From positions 2,001,127 to 2,065,126 of the forward strand of contig NZ_CP142850.1 of NCBI RefSeq assembly GCF_036287235.1: a stretch of DNA of 64,000 nucleotides, given 5' to 3'. Positions 38,188 to 46,348 of this stretch are shown piece by piece. The stretch comes from Exiguobacterium sp. 9-2 (GTDB lineage Bacteria > Bacillota > Bacilli > Exiguobacteriales > Exiguobacteriaceae). The stretch's first letter is position 1. Each line of letters starts with the position of its first letter. Position numbers and translations under genes: made by a program. The notes beneath the pieces were generated by a model that saw nothing but the letters and a program-made list of their open reading frames with translations, searched no databases and was not told the DNA's origin.

Positions 38188-39213
38188 TTATTGGAGCTTT
38201 TTGTCCAATAGATAATCTGCCAATTCGCTCAATTCTTCATCGCTGATCTTATCTTCAGAGAATCCAGGCATTTTTGTACCTTGTTTCTCTTTTTGTGGAT
38301 CGCGAATCCATTTTTCGAGGTTTTCTTTATCATGCTTGAGGTAACCCGCGATACGCTGACGATCACCGAAGTTCGTCAAGCTAGGTGCGACTTTCCCGCC
38401 GCCATGACAGCTGAGACAGTTCTGGGCGTAGACTTGCTCACCAGTCGTCCAGTTCTTTTCATTCTTTTTATCAAGCTGTTTTGTTTCTGCTTCTTTTGCA
38501 GATTTCATGTCTTTCAACCATTTGTCGTAGTCATCCTGCTCCATCGCAACGACTTTAAAGTCCATCAATGCGTGAGAAGGACCACACAACTCGGCACATT
38601 TACCGTAGTACGTGCCTGCTTCTTTTGCTTGTAACCACATTTCGTTATCAAGACCTGGGTTTGTATCTGTCTTACCAGAAAGAGCCGGTACCCAGAATGA
38701 GTGAATGACGTCTTTAGACGTCAAGTTAACCGCAACACGTTTACCGACTGGGATGACAAGTTCTTGTCCTGTCGAAACACCTTTGTCTGGATATTCGAAT
38801 TCCCACCAGTAAAGGTTCGCTGTAACGTTGATTTGTTCGTTTTTCTTCGCTTCTTTTGCATCCGCAAGTTCAACCGTTGTTTTGATCGTCGGAATTGCAA
38901 GAACGATCAAGAGAAGGATCGGAATAACTGTCCAGATGATTTCAAGCGTGTGGTTCCCTTCGACTTGCTTCGGAACCGTGTTATCACCTGATTTACGACG
39001 GAATTTCATAAGTACGTAAATATAAATGACGGCTACGATCGCAAGGACGAACAACATGACCCACAAGCTAAGCTTGATGATCTCAAGTTGCATTTCAGCG
39101 CCTTCTCCGCGAGGCTGTAGCGCAGACAATTCCGGAATTCCACAACCTGATAACATGAGTGCCATCAAGCCGATTGGAAGAAGCCGGAAGAGCATTTTTA
39201 CTGATTTTTTCAC
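38188..39213 (-). CDS. ctaC: Cytochrome c oxidase subunit II with fused cytochrome c (CtaC), lipoprotein
   Basis: Carries the CuA centre and accepts electrons, with its own cytochrome c domain (hence caa3). About 341 residues: a signal peptide with lipobox LSGC, two membrane segments (about 42-65 and 80-105), a cupredoxin domain with the CuA ligands in CAELCGPSHALM, and a C-terminal c domain with CLSCH haem motif and a distal Met in KMPGF. The start is uncertain among TTG, ATG and GTG; the GTG at 39213 leaves GTGGGG six bases upstream and gives a good lipoprotein signal. Confidence 0.95.
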   Translation of the reverse strand: MKKSVKMLFRLLPIGLMALMLSGCGIPELSALQPRGEGAEMQLEIIKLSLWVMLFVLAIVAVIYIYVLMKFRRKSGDNTVPKQVEGNHTLEIIWTVIPILLLIVLAIPTIKTTVELADAKEAKKNEQINVTANLYWWEFEYPDKGVSTGQELVIPVGKRVAVNLTSKDVIHSFWVPALSGKTDTNPGLDNEMWLQAKEAGTYYGKCAELCGPSHALMDFKVVAMEQDDYDKWLKDMKSAKEAETKQLDKKNEKNWTTGEQVYAQNCLSCHGGGKVAPSLTNFGDRQRIAGYLKHDKENLEKWIRDPQKEKQGTKMPGFSEDKISDEELSELADYLLDKKLQ

Positions 39214-39248
39214 AACCATCCCCACTTTCTTTGTCCCCAATTTTGTCT

Positions 39249-39277
39249 TTCGTAATGGTGTACGTGAATTATGTCAA
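39249..39277 (-). promoter_or_regulatory. Candidate promoter for ctaC
   Basis: A perfect TTGACA (39272-39277) lies 17 bases from TACGAA (39249-39254), a weak -10, in the 70-base ctaB-ctaC gap. It could give ctaCDEF expression independent of ctaB. Confidence 0.45.
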
Positions 39278-39283
39278 ATCGTT

Positions 39284-40216
39284 TTAGAAAGAAACGAGTA
39301 CGACCGTCACGATCCAAGCCGTGAAATAAAACAGTGAGAAGAAGAACATCTTCGACGCCCATTTGATTTCGGCTTGTTCATCTTGGATCTTCAGACCTTT
39401 CAGTCCCATATAGAGCCAATATCCACCGAGCAATGCCATGACGATCATGTAGATGATGCCATAGTGTGCTAAGAGGAGTGATGATGGAATAAGTACTGCA
39501 ATCCACCATACAATTTGTCGTTTCGTGATCGCGAATCCGTTTACGACAGGTAACATCGGGATACCTGCTGCCCGATACTCCTCTGTCCGTCGCATCGCGA
39601 GTGCGAGGAAATGTGGTGGTTGCCACACGAACATGATGAGGAATAAAATCCACGCATCAATGTGAAGCGTCGGAGTGACTGCCGCAAATCCAATGATTGG
39701 TGGCACAGCTCCTGATATACCACCTACGACTGTATTGATCGTGTGTGTTCGCTTTAACCACATCGTATAAATCACGACGTAAACGAATGATCCGATCAAT
39801 CCGAACACTGCCGCCACATGGTTGACGATCAACAACAATACCGTACCGGTCGCAAGAATCCCGAGTCCTAGCGCGAGTATTCGCTGTCCATCCATCTTCC
39901 CAGTAACGCTTGGTCTTCCCATCGTCCGTTCCATCTTATAATCGATGTCCCGGTCAATGTAGTTATTGAGGTAGCAACTTCCGGCAATGACTAATCCACT
40001 CCCGAGAAGCGTCCACAGTAACATCCACTTGGTTTGCCATAGATACAATAGGACATCATCCGTTATGTACGATGCCGCTACGACATACCCTGCGAAGACC
40101 GTAATCAGATTGGCACGGACGATCCCCATTTTTGCTAGGGTGATATAGTCCTTGAATGTGGGCTGATCCGCCTGCTCGATTGCCATATCCAGTGCCTCTC
40201 CAGTAACTTTCGCCAT
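39284..40216 (-). CDS. ctaB: Protoheme IX farnesyltransferase (haem O synthase)
   Basis: Integral membrane prenyltransferase converting haem B to haem O. The 310-residue UbiA-family protein has about nine hydrophobic segments, the Asp-rich motif NNYIDRDIDYKMERTMGRP around 85-103 and the KRTHTINTVVGGISGAVPP loop. GGAGG precedes the ATG. It is divergent from ctaA, whose product makes haem A from haem O, and precedes ctaC-F. Confidence 0.96.
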   Translation of the reverse strand: MAKVTGEALDMAIEQADQPTFKDYITLAKMGIVRANLITVFAGYVVAASYITDDVLLYLWQTKWMLLWTLLGSGLVIAGSCYLNNYIDRDIDYKMERTMGRPSVTGKMDGQRILALGLGILATGTVLLLIVNHVAAVFGLIGSFVYVVIYTMWLKRTHTINTVVGGISGAVPPIIGFAAVTPTLHIDAWILFLIMFVWQPPHFLALAMRRTEEYRAAGIPMLPVVNGFAITKRQIVWWIAVLIPSSLLLAHYGIIYMIVMALLGGYWLYMGLKGLKIQDEQAEIKWASKMFFFSLFYFTAWIVTVVLVSF

Positions 40217-40392
40217 GCTGTTCCCTCCTTTTCACCATCTGCTTCCGTGTAGCACCTAGGCTTCACGTAATTTCTTCACAGAAATAACACAGACATGCCA
40301 CGAAACGTCCTTTTCTCTATAAAAGATACCACATATTTAGGACCGTGACGTATGAAAATACTTTCGACATAATGAACAAAATGTGAAATCTA

Positions 40393-40408
40393 TGTGATTT
40401 TCATCACA
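40393..40408. promoter_or_regulatory. CRP/FNR-family binding site
   Basis: TGTGATTTTCATCACA is an exact TGTGA-N6-TCACA palindrome with the sixth base also paired (TGTGAT/ATCACA). It lies about 24 bases downstream of the inferred ctaB start and about 92 upstream of the inferred ctaA start, which would suit repression of ctaB and possibly activation of ctaA by an Fnr- or ArcR-like protein. Confidence 0.72.
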
Positions 40409-40453
40409 GTTCACCATATTTACCTAATACTAGAATAGCGTTGTTCTAAAAGA

Positions 40454-40468
40454 TTGCAAGCGTTTCGA
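40454..40468. promoter_or_regulatory. Candidate cre (CcpA) site
   Basis: TTGCAAGCGTTTCGA matches the cre consensus WTGNAANCGNWNNCW at all but one position. It overlaps promoter elements of both ctaB and ctaA. Catabolite repression of cta genes is known in B. subtilis; binding here is inferred. Confidence 0.45.
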
Positions 40469-40540
40469 GACTTTTTATGCGATACTAGTCCTATGGAAAT
40501 CCATGTATTTCGTATTTTTTAGAAAGGTGGTGTCCAAATC

Positions 40541-41434
40541 TTGAATCGAAAGCTTTCGATGTTTTCAGCCTTCGTCACGTTTACGATGATGATCGTCTTG
40601 CTGATGGGTGGGACAGTCACAAAAACGGACTCGGGAGATGGCTGCGGAACAGATTGGCCACTCTGTCATGGGGAACTCATCCCGACAAACCCAAGTGTTG
40701 AAACGATGATTGAATATAGTCACCGCGCTGTGACCGGAGTCGTTGGACTCCTAATCATCGCCTTATGTCTCTGGACGCTCGTTGCCTTTAAGGATCGATT
40801 AGATACGAAGATTTTTGCATTTCTTGCCTTCATCTTCATGTTGATTCAATCCATCGTCGGAGCAGGAGCTGTCGTTTGGCAACAATCAGATCTCGTCATG
40901 GCGTTACATTTTGGTATCTCCTTGATTTCCTTTGCTGCCTTATTGATTTTAACGATATTGATCATGGAGCGTCCTGGTCAGGAATTCAGGGAATCTGTCC
41001 CAGCATTCTTGCGGAAGCTCTTGTACGGTCTGCTCGTCTACACGCTGATCGTCGTCTATACTGGTGCTTACGTTCGCCATGTTGGCGCTACATATGCGTG
41101 TGTGGGTTGGCCCGTTTGTTCCCAACCGTCGATGACGTTCGAAGCCTGGGTCCAAATGATTCACCGAATCATGGCTGGGCTATTATTCCTCTATACGTTG
41201 TTCGTTCATATTACAGCCATTCGCTTAAAACACCGGACGACGACAATCGGCATGGCATTCGCGACGTTCTTCATCTCGTGTCAAGTTGCTACAGGTGCTT
41301 GGATCGTTCTCGGTGGACATGCAACATATGTACCGTTACTGCACGCCTTCTTGATTACGTGTTATTTCGGTGTCTTATCCTACTTGACGTATCATGCATT
41401 CCGAACACGTAAAGCAAATAGCCGTCTTCAATAA
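40541..41434 (+). CDS. ctaA: Haem A synthase CtaA
   Basis: Membrane monooxygenase-type enzyme converting haem O to haem A. The 297-residue protein has eight hydrophobic segments and the family motifs VTKTDSGDGCGTDWPLCHG, YSHRAVTGVVG, a second Cys pair (CVGWPVC) and the helix histidines in MIHRIMAG and PLLHAFLI. It starts with TTG; alignment with B. subtilis CtaA (MNKALK start) supports this over the later ATG. AAGGTGG is about ten bases upstream. Confidence 0.95.
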   Translation: MNRKLSMFSAFVTFTMMIVLLMGGTVTKTDSGDGCGTDWPLCHGELIPTNPSVETMIEYSHRAVTGVVGLLIIALCLWTLVAFKDRLDTKIFAFLAFIFMLIQSIVGAGAVVWQQSDLVMALHFGISLISFAALLILTILIMERPGQEFRESVPAFLRKLLYGLLVYTLIVVYTGAYVRHVGATYACVGWPVCSQPSMTFEAWVQMIHRIMAGLLFLYTLFVHITAIRLKHRTTTIGMAFATFFISCQVATGAWIVLGGHATYVPLLHAFLITCYFGVLSYLTYHAFRTRKANSRLQ

Positions 41435-41440
41435 GGTCGT

Positions 41441-41480
41441 AAAAAAAAGGATGTTCCTCCGCTGAGGAACATCCTTTTTT
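41441..41480. terminator. Bidirectional terminator between ctaA and the photolyase gene
   Basis: Arms AAAAAAGGATGTTCCTC (41443-41459) and GAGGAACATCCTTTTTT (41464-41480) are perfectly complementary with a CGCT loop and U runs in both directions, serving both convergent genes. Confidence 0.95.
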
Positions 41481-41482
41481 CA

Positions 41483-42838
41483 TTATTTGAATCGAGCGAT
41501 TGCACGCTTTCGCGCTTCATCATGTGCAACGATTGGTTCTGGGTATCCAGAGTCTTCTCGTTGTTGCTGCGTCGGTTCATGAATATATTGCTTCGACAGA
41601 TCTTTGATTTCCGTGACATACTGCCGAATGAACTCTCCGTCCTTATCGAACTTCTTTGATTGTGTCGTCGGATTGAAGACTCGGAAGTACGGTACGGCAT
41701 CCGTCCCGACCGATGCCGCCCATTGCCAACCACCGATGTTCGAAGCCGCTTCATAATCGACGAGTTTCTGTTGGAAATAACGTTCCCCTTTTTGCCAATC
41801 GATCAATAGATCTTTTGTCAGGAACGACGCGACGATCATCCGCAGACGATTATGCATCCAACCGGTTTGGTTCAATTGACGCATCGCTGCATCGACGATC
41901 GGATAGCCGGTTTTCCCTTCACACCAAGCCTTGAATCCGTCCTCGTTTTCTTCCCAATCGATTTCTCGGTACTGGGTGTTGACCGCTTGTCGTTTCGATT
42001 CCGGGAAGTGCATTAAAATCATGTAATAGAACTCACGCCAGATGAGTTCGGTGATGAACGTCTGCTTCCCTTTCGACTCTTTTGCATCTTGAATAGCTGC
42101 ATAGACCGTTCGAATCCCGATCTCACCGGTCCGTAGATAACGTGAGAGTAAACTCGTACCGTCCATCGCTGGAAGATCACGATTCTCTTCGTAGTTTTCA
42201 AGCGATTGCTCGATGAATTTCTTTAAGCGTTGTTTCGCTTGCTTCTCACCCGGATGAAATGCCGCATCAGACTGTGCCTTTTTAAAATAGGCATCAATGA
42301 AACTATTAGTGTGCTGGCGCTTATGATAATGATCCCGTAGCGTTTGCCACTTCACATCATAGGGTGTTGGAATTTCTTTTTTCATGAACGCATTCTTATA
42401 CGGCGTGAATACTTTATAGAACTTTCCATCCTGCTTTTTAATGTCATGTGGATGGAGCAGATGCCGGTCTAACAAGCGCTCCGTTTGTCGTTCCTTACGT
42501 TTTTTGATGATTCCCTCATCCCGCGCCTTGAATGGTTCGACATATTCCGCGTTGAATAACAGAACGTCCGCATCATTGGTTGCATCTAAGAAAGCTTGTT
42601 CATCGCCTTCGATGAAGCGAATCGGCATCTCTTTTTCTTTACAATCATCTGAAAACAATTCGAGCGCTTGAAAGAAATATTGTTGCCGCGCTTCATATTC
42701 TCCAATGTAATCTGGATTGAGCCAAAAGACGAACTCGACTGTCGCTTTTGGATTTTCCTTCAGTAATTCAATCGCACGTGCCAACATGTGGTTGTCTTGT
42801 AATCGAAAATCGCTTCGAATCCAACAAATAATGTTCAA
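41483..42838 (-). CDS. phr: Deoxyribodipyrimidine photolyase
   Basis: Light-driven repair of cyclobutane pyrimidine dimers using FADH. The 451-residue protein has an N-terminal alpha-beta antenna domain (IICWIRSDFRLQDNHML) and a C-terminal FAD domain with WREFYYMILMHFPE, GYPIVDAAMRQLNQTGWMHNR, NIGGWQWAASVGTDAVPYFRVFNP, which defines class I CPD photolyases. Starts with TTG, six bases after GGGAGAGG. It has been placed between ctaA and pyc, which are neighbours in B. subtilis. Terminators flank it on both sides, so it is its own unit. Confidence 0.95.
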   Translation of the reverse strand: MNIICWIRSDFRLQDNHMLARAIELLKENPKATVEFVFWLNPDYIGEYEARQQYFFQALELFSDDCKEKEMPIRFIEGDEQAFLDATNDADVLLFNAEYVEPFKARDEGIIKKRKERQTERLLDRHLLHPHDIKKQDGKFYKVFTPYKNAFMKKEIPTPYDVKWQTLRDHYHKRQHTNSFIDAYFKKAQSDAAFHPGEKQAKQRLKKFIEQSLENYEENRDLPAMDGTSLLSRYLRTGEIGIRTVYAAIQDAKESKGKQTFITELIWREFYYMILMHFPESKRQAVNTQYREIDWEENEDGFKAWCEGKTGYPIVDAAMRQLNQTGWMHNRLRMIVASFLTKDLLIDWQKGERYFQQKLVDYEAASNIGGWQWAASVGTDAVPYFRVFNPTTQSKKFDKDGEFIRQYVTEIKDLSKQYIHEPTQQQREDSGYPEPIVAHDEARKRAIARFK

Positions 42839-42865
42839 CCGTATCCTCTCCCATTACATATTGAA

Positions 42866-42905
42866 TGAAAAACAGGCAGCCCGCCGAGCGTGCGCCTGTT
42901 TTTCA
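42866..42905 (-). terminator. Terminator after pyc
   Basis: 12-bp arms TGAAAAACAGGC/GCCTGTTTTTCA (42894-42905 and 42866-42877), with a further GC-rich loop; on the minus strand the second arm provides UUUUU. Confidence 0.82.
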
Positions 42906-42913
42906 TTGTGACC

Positions 42914-45900
42914 TTATACGAATTCAATCAATAAGTCTTGACTCGCAATAGCTTCGCCTTCTTTAACATGGACGGCTTTGATCTCACCGTCTTCTGGTGC
43001 TTGGATCGTCGTTTCCATCTTCATCGCTTCCGTAACGAGAAGTTGTTCTCCTTTACGGACACGAGTGCCTGTCTCAACGAGTACCTTCAGCACACTACCC
43101 GGCATCGACGCACCGATCTGTTTTGCGTTACTTCGATCTGCTTTTGGACGGCTTGATGAACTTTCCTTAATACTGATGTCCTTGACTTCGACTTCACGAG
43201 GAACACCATTCATCTCATAATAGATTGTCCGCATCCCGTGATCGTCTGGCTGACCGATTTGAATCAACTTGAGATATAGTGTCTTCCCTCGTTCAATTTC
43301 GACCTCGATCGTTTCGCCTAGGCGCATACCGTGGAAGAATGTATTCGTATCAAGAACAGAGATATCGCCATATCGCGCGACATACGAACTGTAGTCCATG
43401 AAGACTTTTGGATAGAGCGCGTAAGCGAGAGCATCAAATTCAGTGACTGGTCGTTCAAGTTTCTCAAACAACTCATTTTTTATTGCATCAAAGTTGAGTG
43501 GTTGCATCATCTTACCAGGACGTTCCGTCAACGGAGCAGCTCCCTTCAAGATGGCACGTTGTACTTCTTGCGGGAAACCGTCCGGCGGAGTTCCGAGTTC
43601 GCCCTTCATCAGTTCAACGACTGAATCCGGGAAATCAAGTCCACTTGCTCGGTGCAGTACGTCTTCTTCCGTCAGATGATGTTGGACCATGAAGAGTGCC
43701 ATGTCTCCAACGACTTTCGACGACGGTGTGACTTTAACGATATCGCCAAACAACATGTTGACACGCGCATACATTTCTTTGACTTCAGACCAACGATCCG
43801 CAAGCCCGACCGCTTTTGCTTGTTGCTGTAAGTTCGAATATTGCCCACCCGGCATCTCATGATCGTAGACGGTTGGATTTGGTGCGATCATATCAAGTTC
43901 GAATGCTTGATACAAATGACGCACGTCCTGCCAATAGTCCGAAATCTGTTCGAACTTCTGTGCTGAGACGAGTGGTTGACGTGGATGACCACTTAGGGCA
44001 TGAATCAAGCTACCACCCGCTGGCTGACTCGTCAGTCCTGACATACTTGATGCCGCGACGTCAACGACGTCGACCCCGGCATCGATCGCACGCGCATACG
44101 TATAAATCCCGTTTCCACTCGCATCATGGGTGTGAAGATGGATTGGTAACGATACTGCATCTTTAAGTGCCGATACAAGCGCATAGGCTGCTTCCGGTTT
44201 CAAGAGACCCGCCATATCCTTGATGGCAATGATGTGAGCACCGCTCTCTTCCAGTTGTTTCGCCAGATTGACGTAATACGGCAGATGATATTTCGGACGA
44301 TTCGCATCGAACAGATCCCCTGTGTAACAGACAGCTGCTTCCGCGATTTTACCTGTTGGCAAGACCGCATCGATGGCGAGTTGAATTGATTCCGGGTTGT
44401 TCAAGCTGTCGAAAATCCGGAAGACATCGACTCCCGCTTGCGCCGCTTCCTTGACGAAGGTATGGATGACATTGTCTGGATAGTTCTTGTAACCAACGCC
44501 GTTCGCACCGCGAAGTAACATCTGAATCAGGACGTTCGGCATCTTTTCACGCAATTTCATCAGACGAACCCATGGATCCTCTGATAAGAATCGATACGCG
44601 ACATCAAACGTTGCCCCTCCCCATGCCTCGACTGAGAACAATTCAGGAAGCAGTTTCGCTTCCGCCTCTGCGATCGCAACGAGATCTTTCGTCCGCATTC
44701 GTGTCGCAAGTAACGATTGATGAGCGTCACGGAATGTCGTATCCGTTAACAAAACGTTGTCTTGTGCTTTCAACCATTTCGCGACAGCTTCCGGTCCTTC
44801 TGCATCAAGGATCGCTTTTGCGCCTGGCGTGTAGTCTGCCGGAAGATTTTTTGGAATTCGGACGTCACGCGCAAGTGGCTTGTCCAGTTTTCCGATTCCC
44901 GGGAATCCATTGACGGAAACCTCTCCGATGTACGTCAACAGCTTCGTTCCCCGGTCTTGACGTTTTGGGAAGATGAATAATTCTTGTGTATCATCGATAA
45001 ACGATGTATTGTAATCGCCGCTGACGAACGCGTGGTGTTTCAAGACATTGCTCAAGAATGGGATGTTCGTCTTAATACCACGAATCCGGAATTCACTTAA
45101 GTTTCGACGCATTTTCGCGACCGCTTGGTCATACGTCAAACCGTGCGTCGAGATTTTAACGAGCAACGAGTCATAATACGGTGAAATTTCTGCTCCGACA
45201 TAGGCATTCCCACCATCGAGACGTACACCAAAGCCGCCTGGTGAACGATACGCTTTAATCTTACCTGTATCCGGCAAGAAGCCGTTTTCTGGGTCCTCTG
45301 AAGTAATTCGGCTCTGGATCGCAAAACCAAGCATCTTAATCTCTTCTTGTTGTGGAATGCCGACAAGGTCGCTATGTAACGATTCGCCTTCAGCAACACG
45401 GATTTGAGTCTGAACGATGTCAACGCCTGTGATCATCTCCGTAATCGTATGCTCGACTTGTACACGTGGGTTGACTTCGATGAAATAGAACGATTCATCT
45501 TGTGTGACTAGAAATTCGACCGTACCCGCATTTTCGTATCCGACATGTTTCATCAACGTGACAGCCGCGTCACAGATCTTTTTACGCCCTTCTTCTGAAA
45601 GCGTGACACATGGCGCCACTTCGACGACTTTTTGGTGACGTCGTTGTACGGAACAGTCTCGTTCAAACAAATGAATGATGTTTCCATGTGCATCCCCGAT
45701 GATTTGGACTTCAATATGTTTTGGTCGTTCGATTAATTTTTCAACGTAAATTTCATCCGAACCGAATGCTTTTAAAGCTTCAGATTTCGCTCGTTCAATC
45801 ATGTCTGGAAGCTCTTCTTCTGTCCGGACGACACGCATACCACGTCCACCACCACCAAGCGATGCTTTGACCATGAGTGGATAGCCTGCTTCTTTTGCGA

Positions 45901-46348
45901 ACGCATACGCTTCATCAATTGATGAGATCGGACCATCTGTTCCTGGAATGACAGGAAGACCCGCTTCAATTGCAGTCGTCCGTGCCCGTACCTTATCTCC
46001 GAACTTATACAGGTGATCTTCTTGCGGCCCGATGAAGATGATTCCTTCTTCGCGGCAACGTTTGGCTAGCTCAATATTCTCAGAGAGGAATCCATAACCA
46101 GGATGGATCGCATCACATTCGGCTTTTTTCGCTGTTGCGATGATATCTTCAATGTCGAGGTAGGCTTCGATCGGTTTTTTTCCTTCTCCGATCCGGTACG
46201 CTTCATCGGCTTTATAACGATGAAGAGAACCCATGTCCTCTCGTGAATAAATAGCAACGGTACGAATACCGAGTTCTGTCGCTGCACGGAAAACGCGAAT
46301 CGCGATCTCCCCGCGGTTTGCTACGAGAATCTTCTGGATTTTAGTCAA
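42914..46348 (-). CDS. pyc: Pyruvate carboxylase
   Basis: Biotin enzyme replenishing oxaloacetate from pyruvate and bicarbonate. The 1144-residue single chain has a biotin carboxylase domain (about 1-450; ATP loop SLGGGGRGMRVV, EVNPRVQVEHT), a carboxyltransferase domain (about 530-830; DTTFRDAHQSLLATRMRT, metal ligands in HLHTHDASGNG) and a C-terminal biotin carboxyl carrier domain with the biotinylated Lys in EAMKMET. The start is a TTG six bases after GGGGGAG, overlapping the ftsW stop by eight bases. Confidence 0.98.
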   Translation of the reverse strand: MTKIQKILVANRGEIAIRVFRAATELGIRTVAIYSREDMGSLHRYKADEAYRIGEGKKPIEAYLDIEDIIATAKKAECDAIHPGYGFLSENIELAKRCREEGIIFIGPQEDHLYKFGDKVRARTTAIEAGLPVIPGTDGPISSIDEAYAFAKEAGYPLMVKASLGGGGRGMRVVRTEEELPDMIERAKSEALKAFGSDEIYVEKLIERPKHIEVQIIGDAHGNIIHLFERDCSVQRRHQKVVEVAPCVTLSEEGRKKICDAAVTLMKHVGYENAGTVEFLVTQDESFYFIEVNPRVQVEHTITEMITGVDIVQTQIRVAEGESLHSDLVGIPQQEEIKMLGFAIQSRITSEDPENGFLPDTGKIKAYRSPGGFGVRLDGGNAYVGAEISPYYDSLLVKISTHGLTYDQAVAKMRRNLSEFRIRGIKTNIPFLSNVLKHHAFVSGDYNTSFIDDTQELFIFPKRQDRGTKLLTYIGEVSVNGFPGIGKLDKPLARDVRIPKNLPADYTPGAKAILDAEGPEAVAKWLKAQDNVLLTDTTFRDAHQSLLATRMRTKDLVAIAEAEAKLLPELFSVEAWGGATFDVAYRFLSEDPWVRLMKLREKMPNVLIQMLLRGANGVGYKNYPDNVIHTFVKEAAQAGVDVFRIFDSLNNPESIQLAIDAVLPTGKIAEAAVCYTGDLFDANRPKYHLPYYVNLAKQLEESGAHIIAIKDMAGLLKPEAAYALVSALKDAVSLPIHLHTHDASGNGIYTYARAIDAGVDVVDVAASSMSGLTSQPAGGSLIHALSGHPRQPLVSAQKFEQISDYWQDVRHLYQAFELDMIAPNPTVYDHEMPGGQYSNLQQQAKAVGLADRWSEVKEMYARVNMLFGDIVKVTPSSKVVGDMALFMVQHHLTEEDVLHRASGLDFPDSVVELMKGELGTPPDGFPQEVQRAILKGAAPLTERPGKMMQPLNFDAIKNELFEKLERPVTEFDALAYALYPKVFMDYSSYVARYGDISVLDTNTFFHGMRLGETIEVEIERGKTLYLKLIQIGQPDDHGMRTIYYEMNGVPREVEVKDISIKESSSSRPKADRSNAKQIGASMPGSVLKVLVETGTRVRKGEQLLVTEAMKMETTIQAPEDGEIKAVHVKEGEAIASQDLLIEFV

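Larger units (their letters stand above)
40217..40540. other. Divergent ctaB/ctaA regulatory region (324 bases, no gene)
   Basis: No coding sequence is supported on either strand. The region holds a CRP/FNR-type palindrome (40393-40408), a cre-like site (40454-40468) overlapping the -35 of a ctaB promoter candidate (TTGCAA, 40454-40459; TATTCT, 40432-40437 complement; spacer 16), and for ctaA an extended -10 (TGCGATACT, 40478-40486). A long ctaB leader of about 200 bases follows from these positions, with no obvious terminator in it. Confidence 0.6.
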
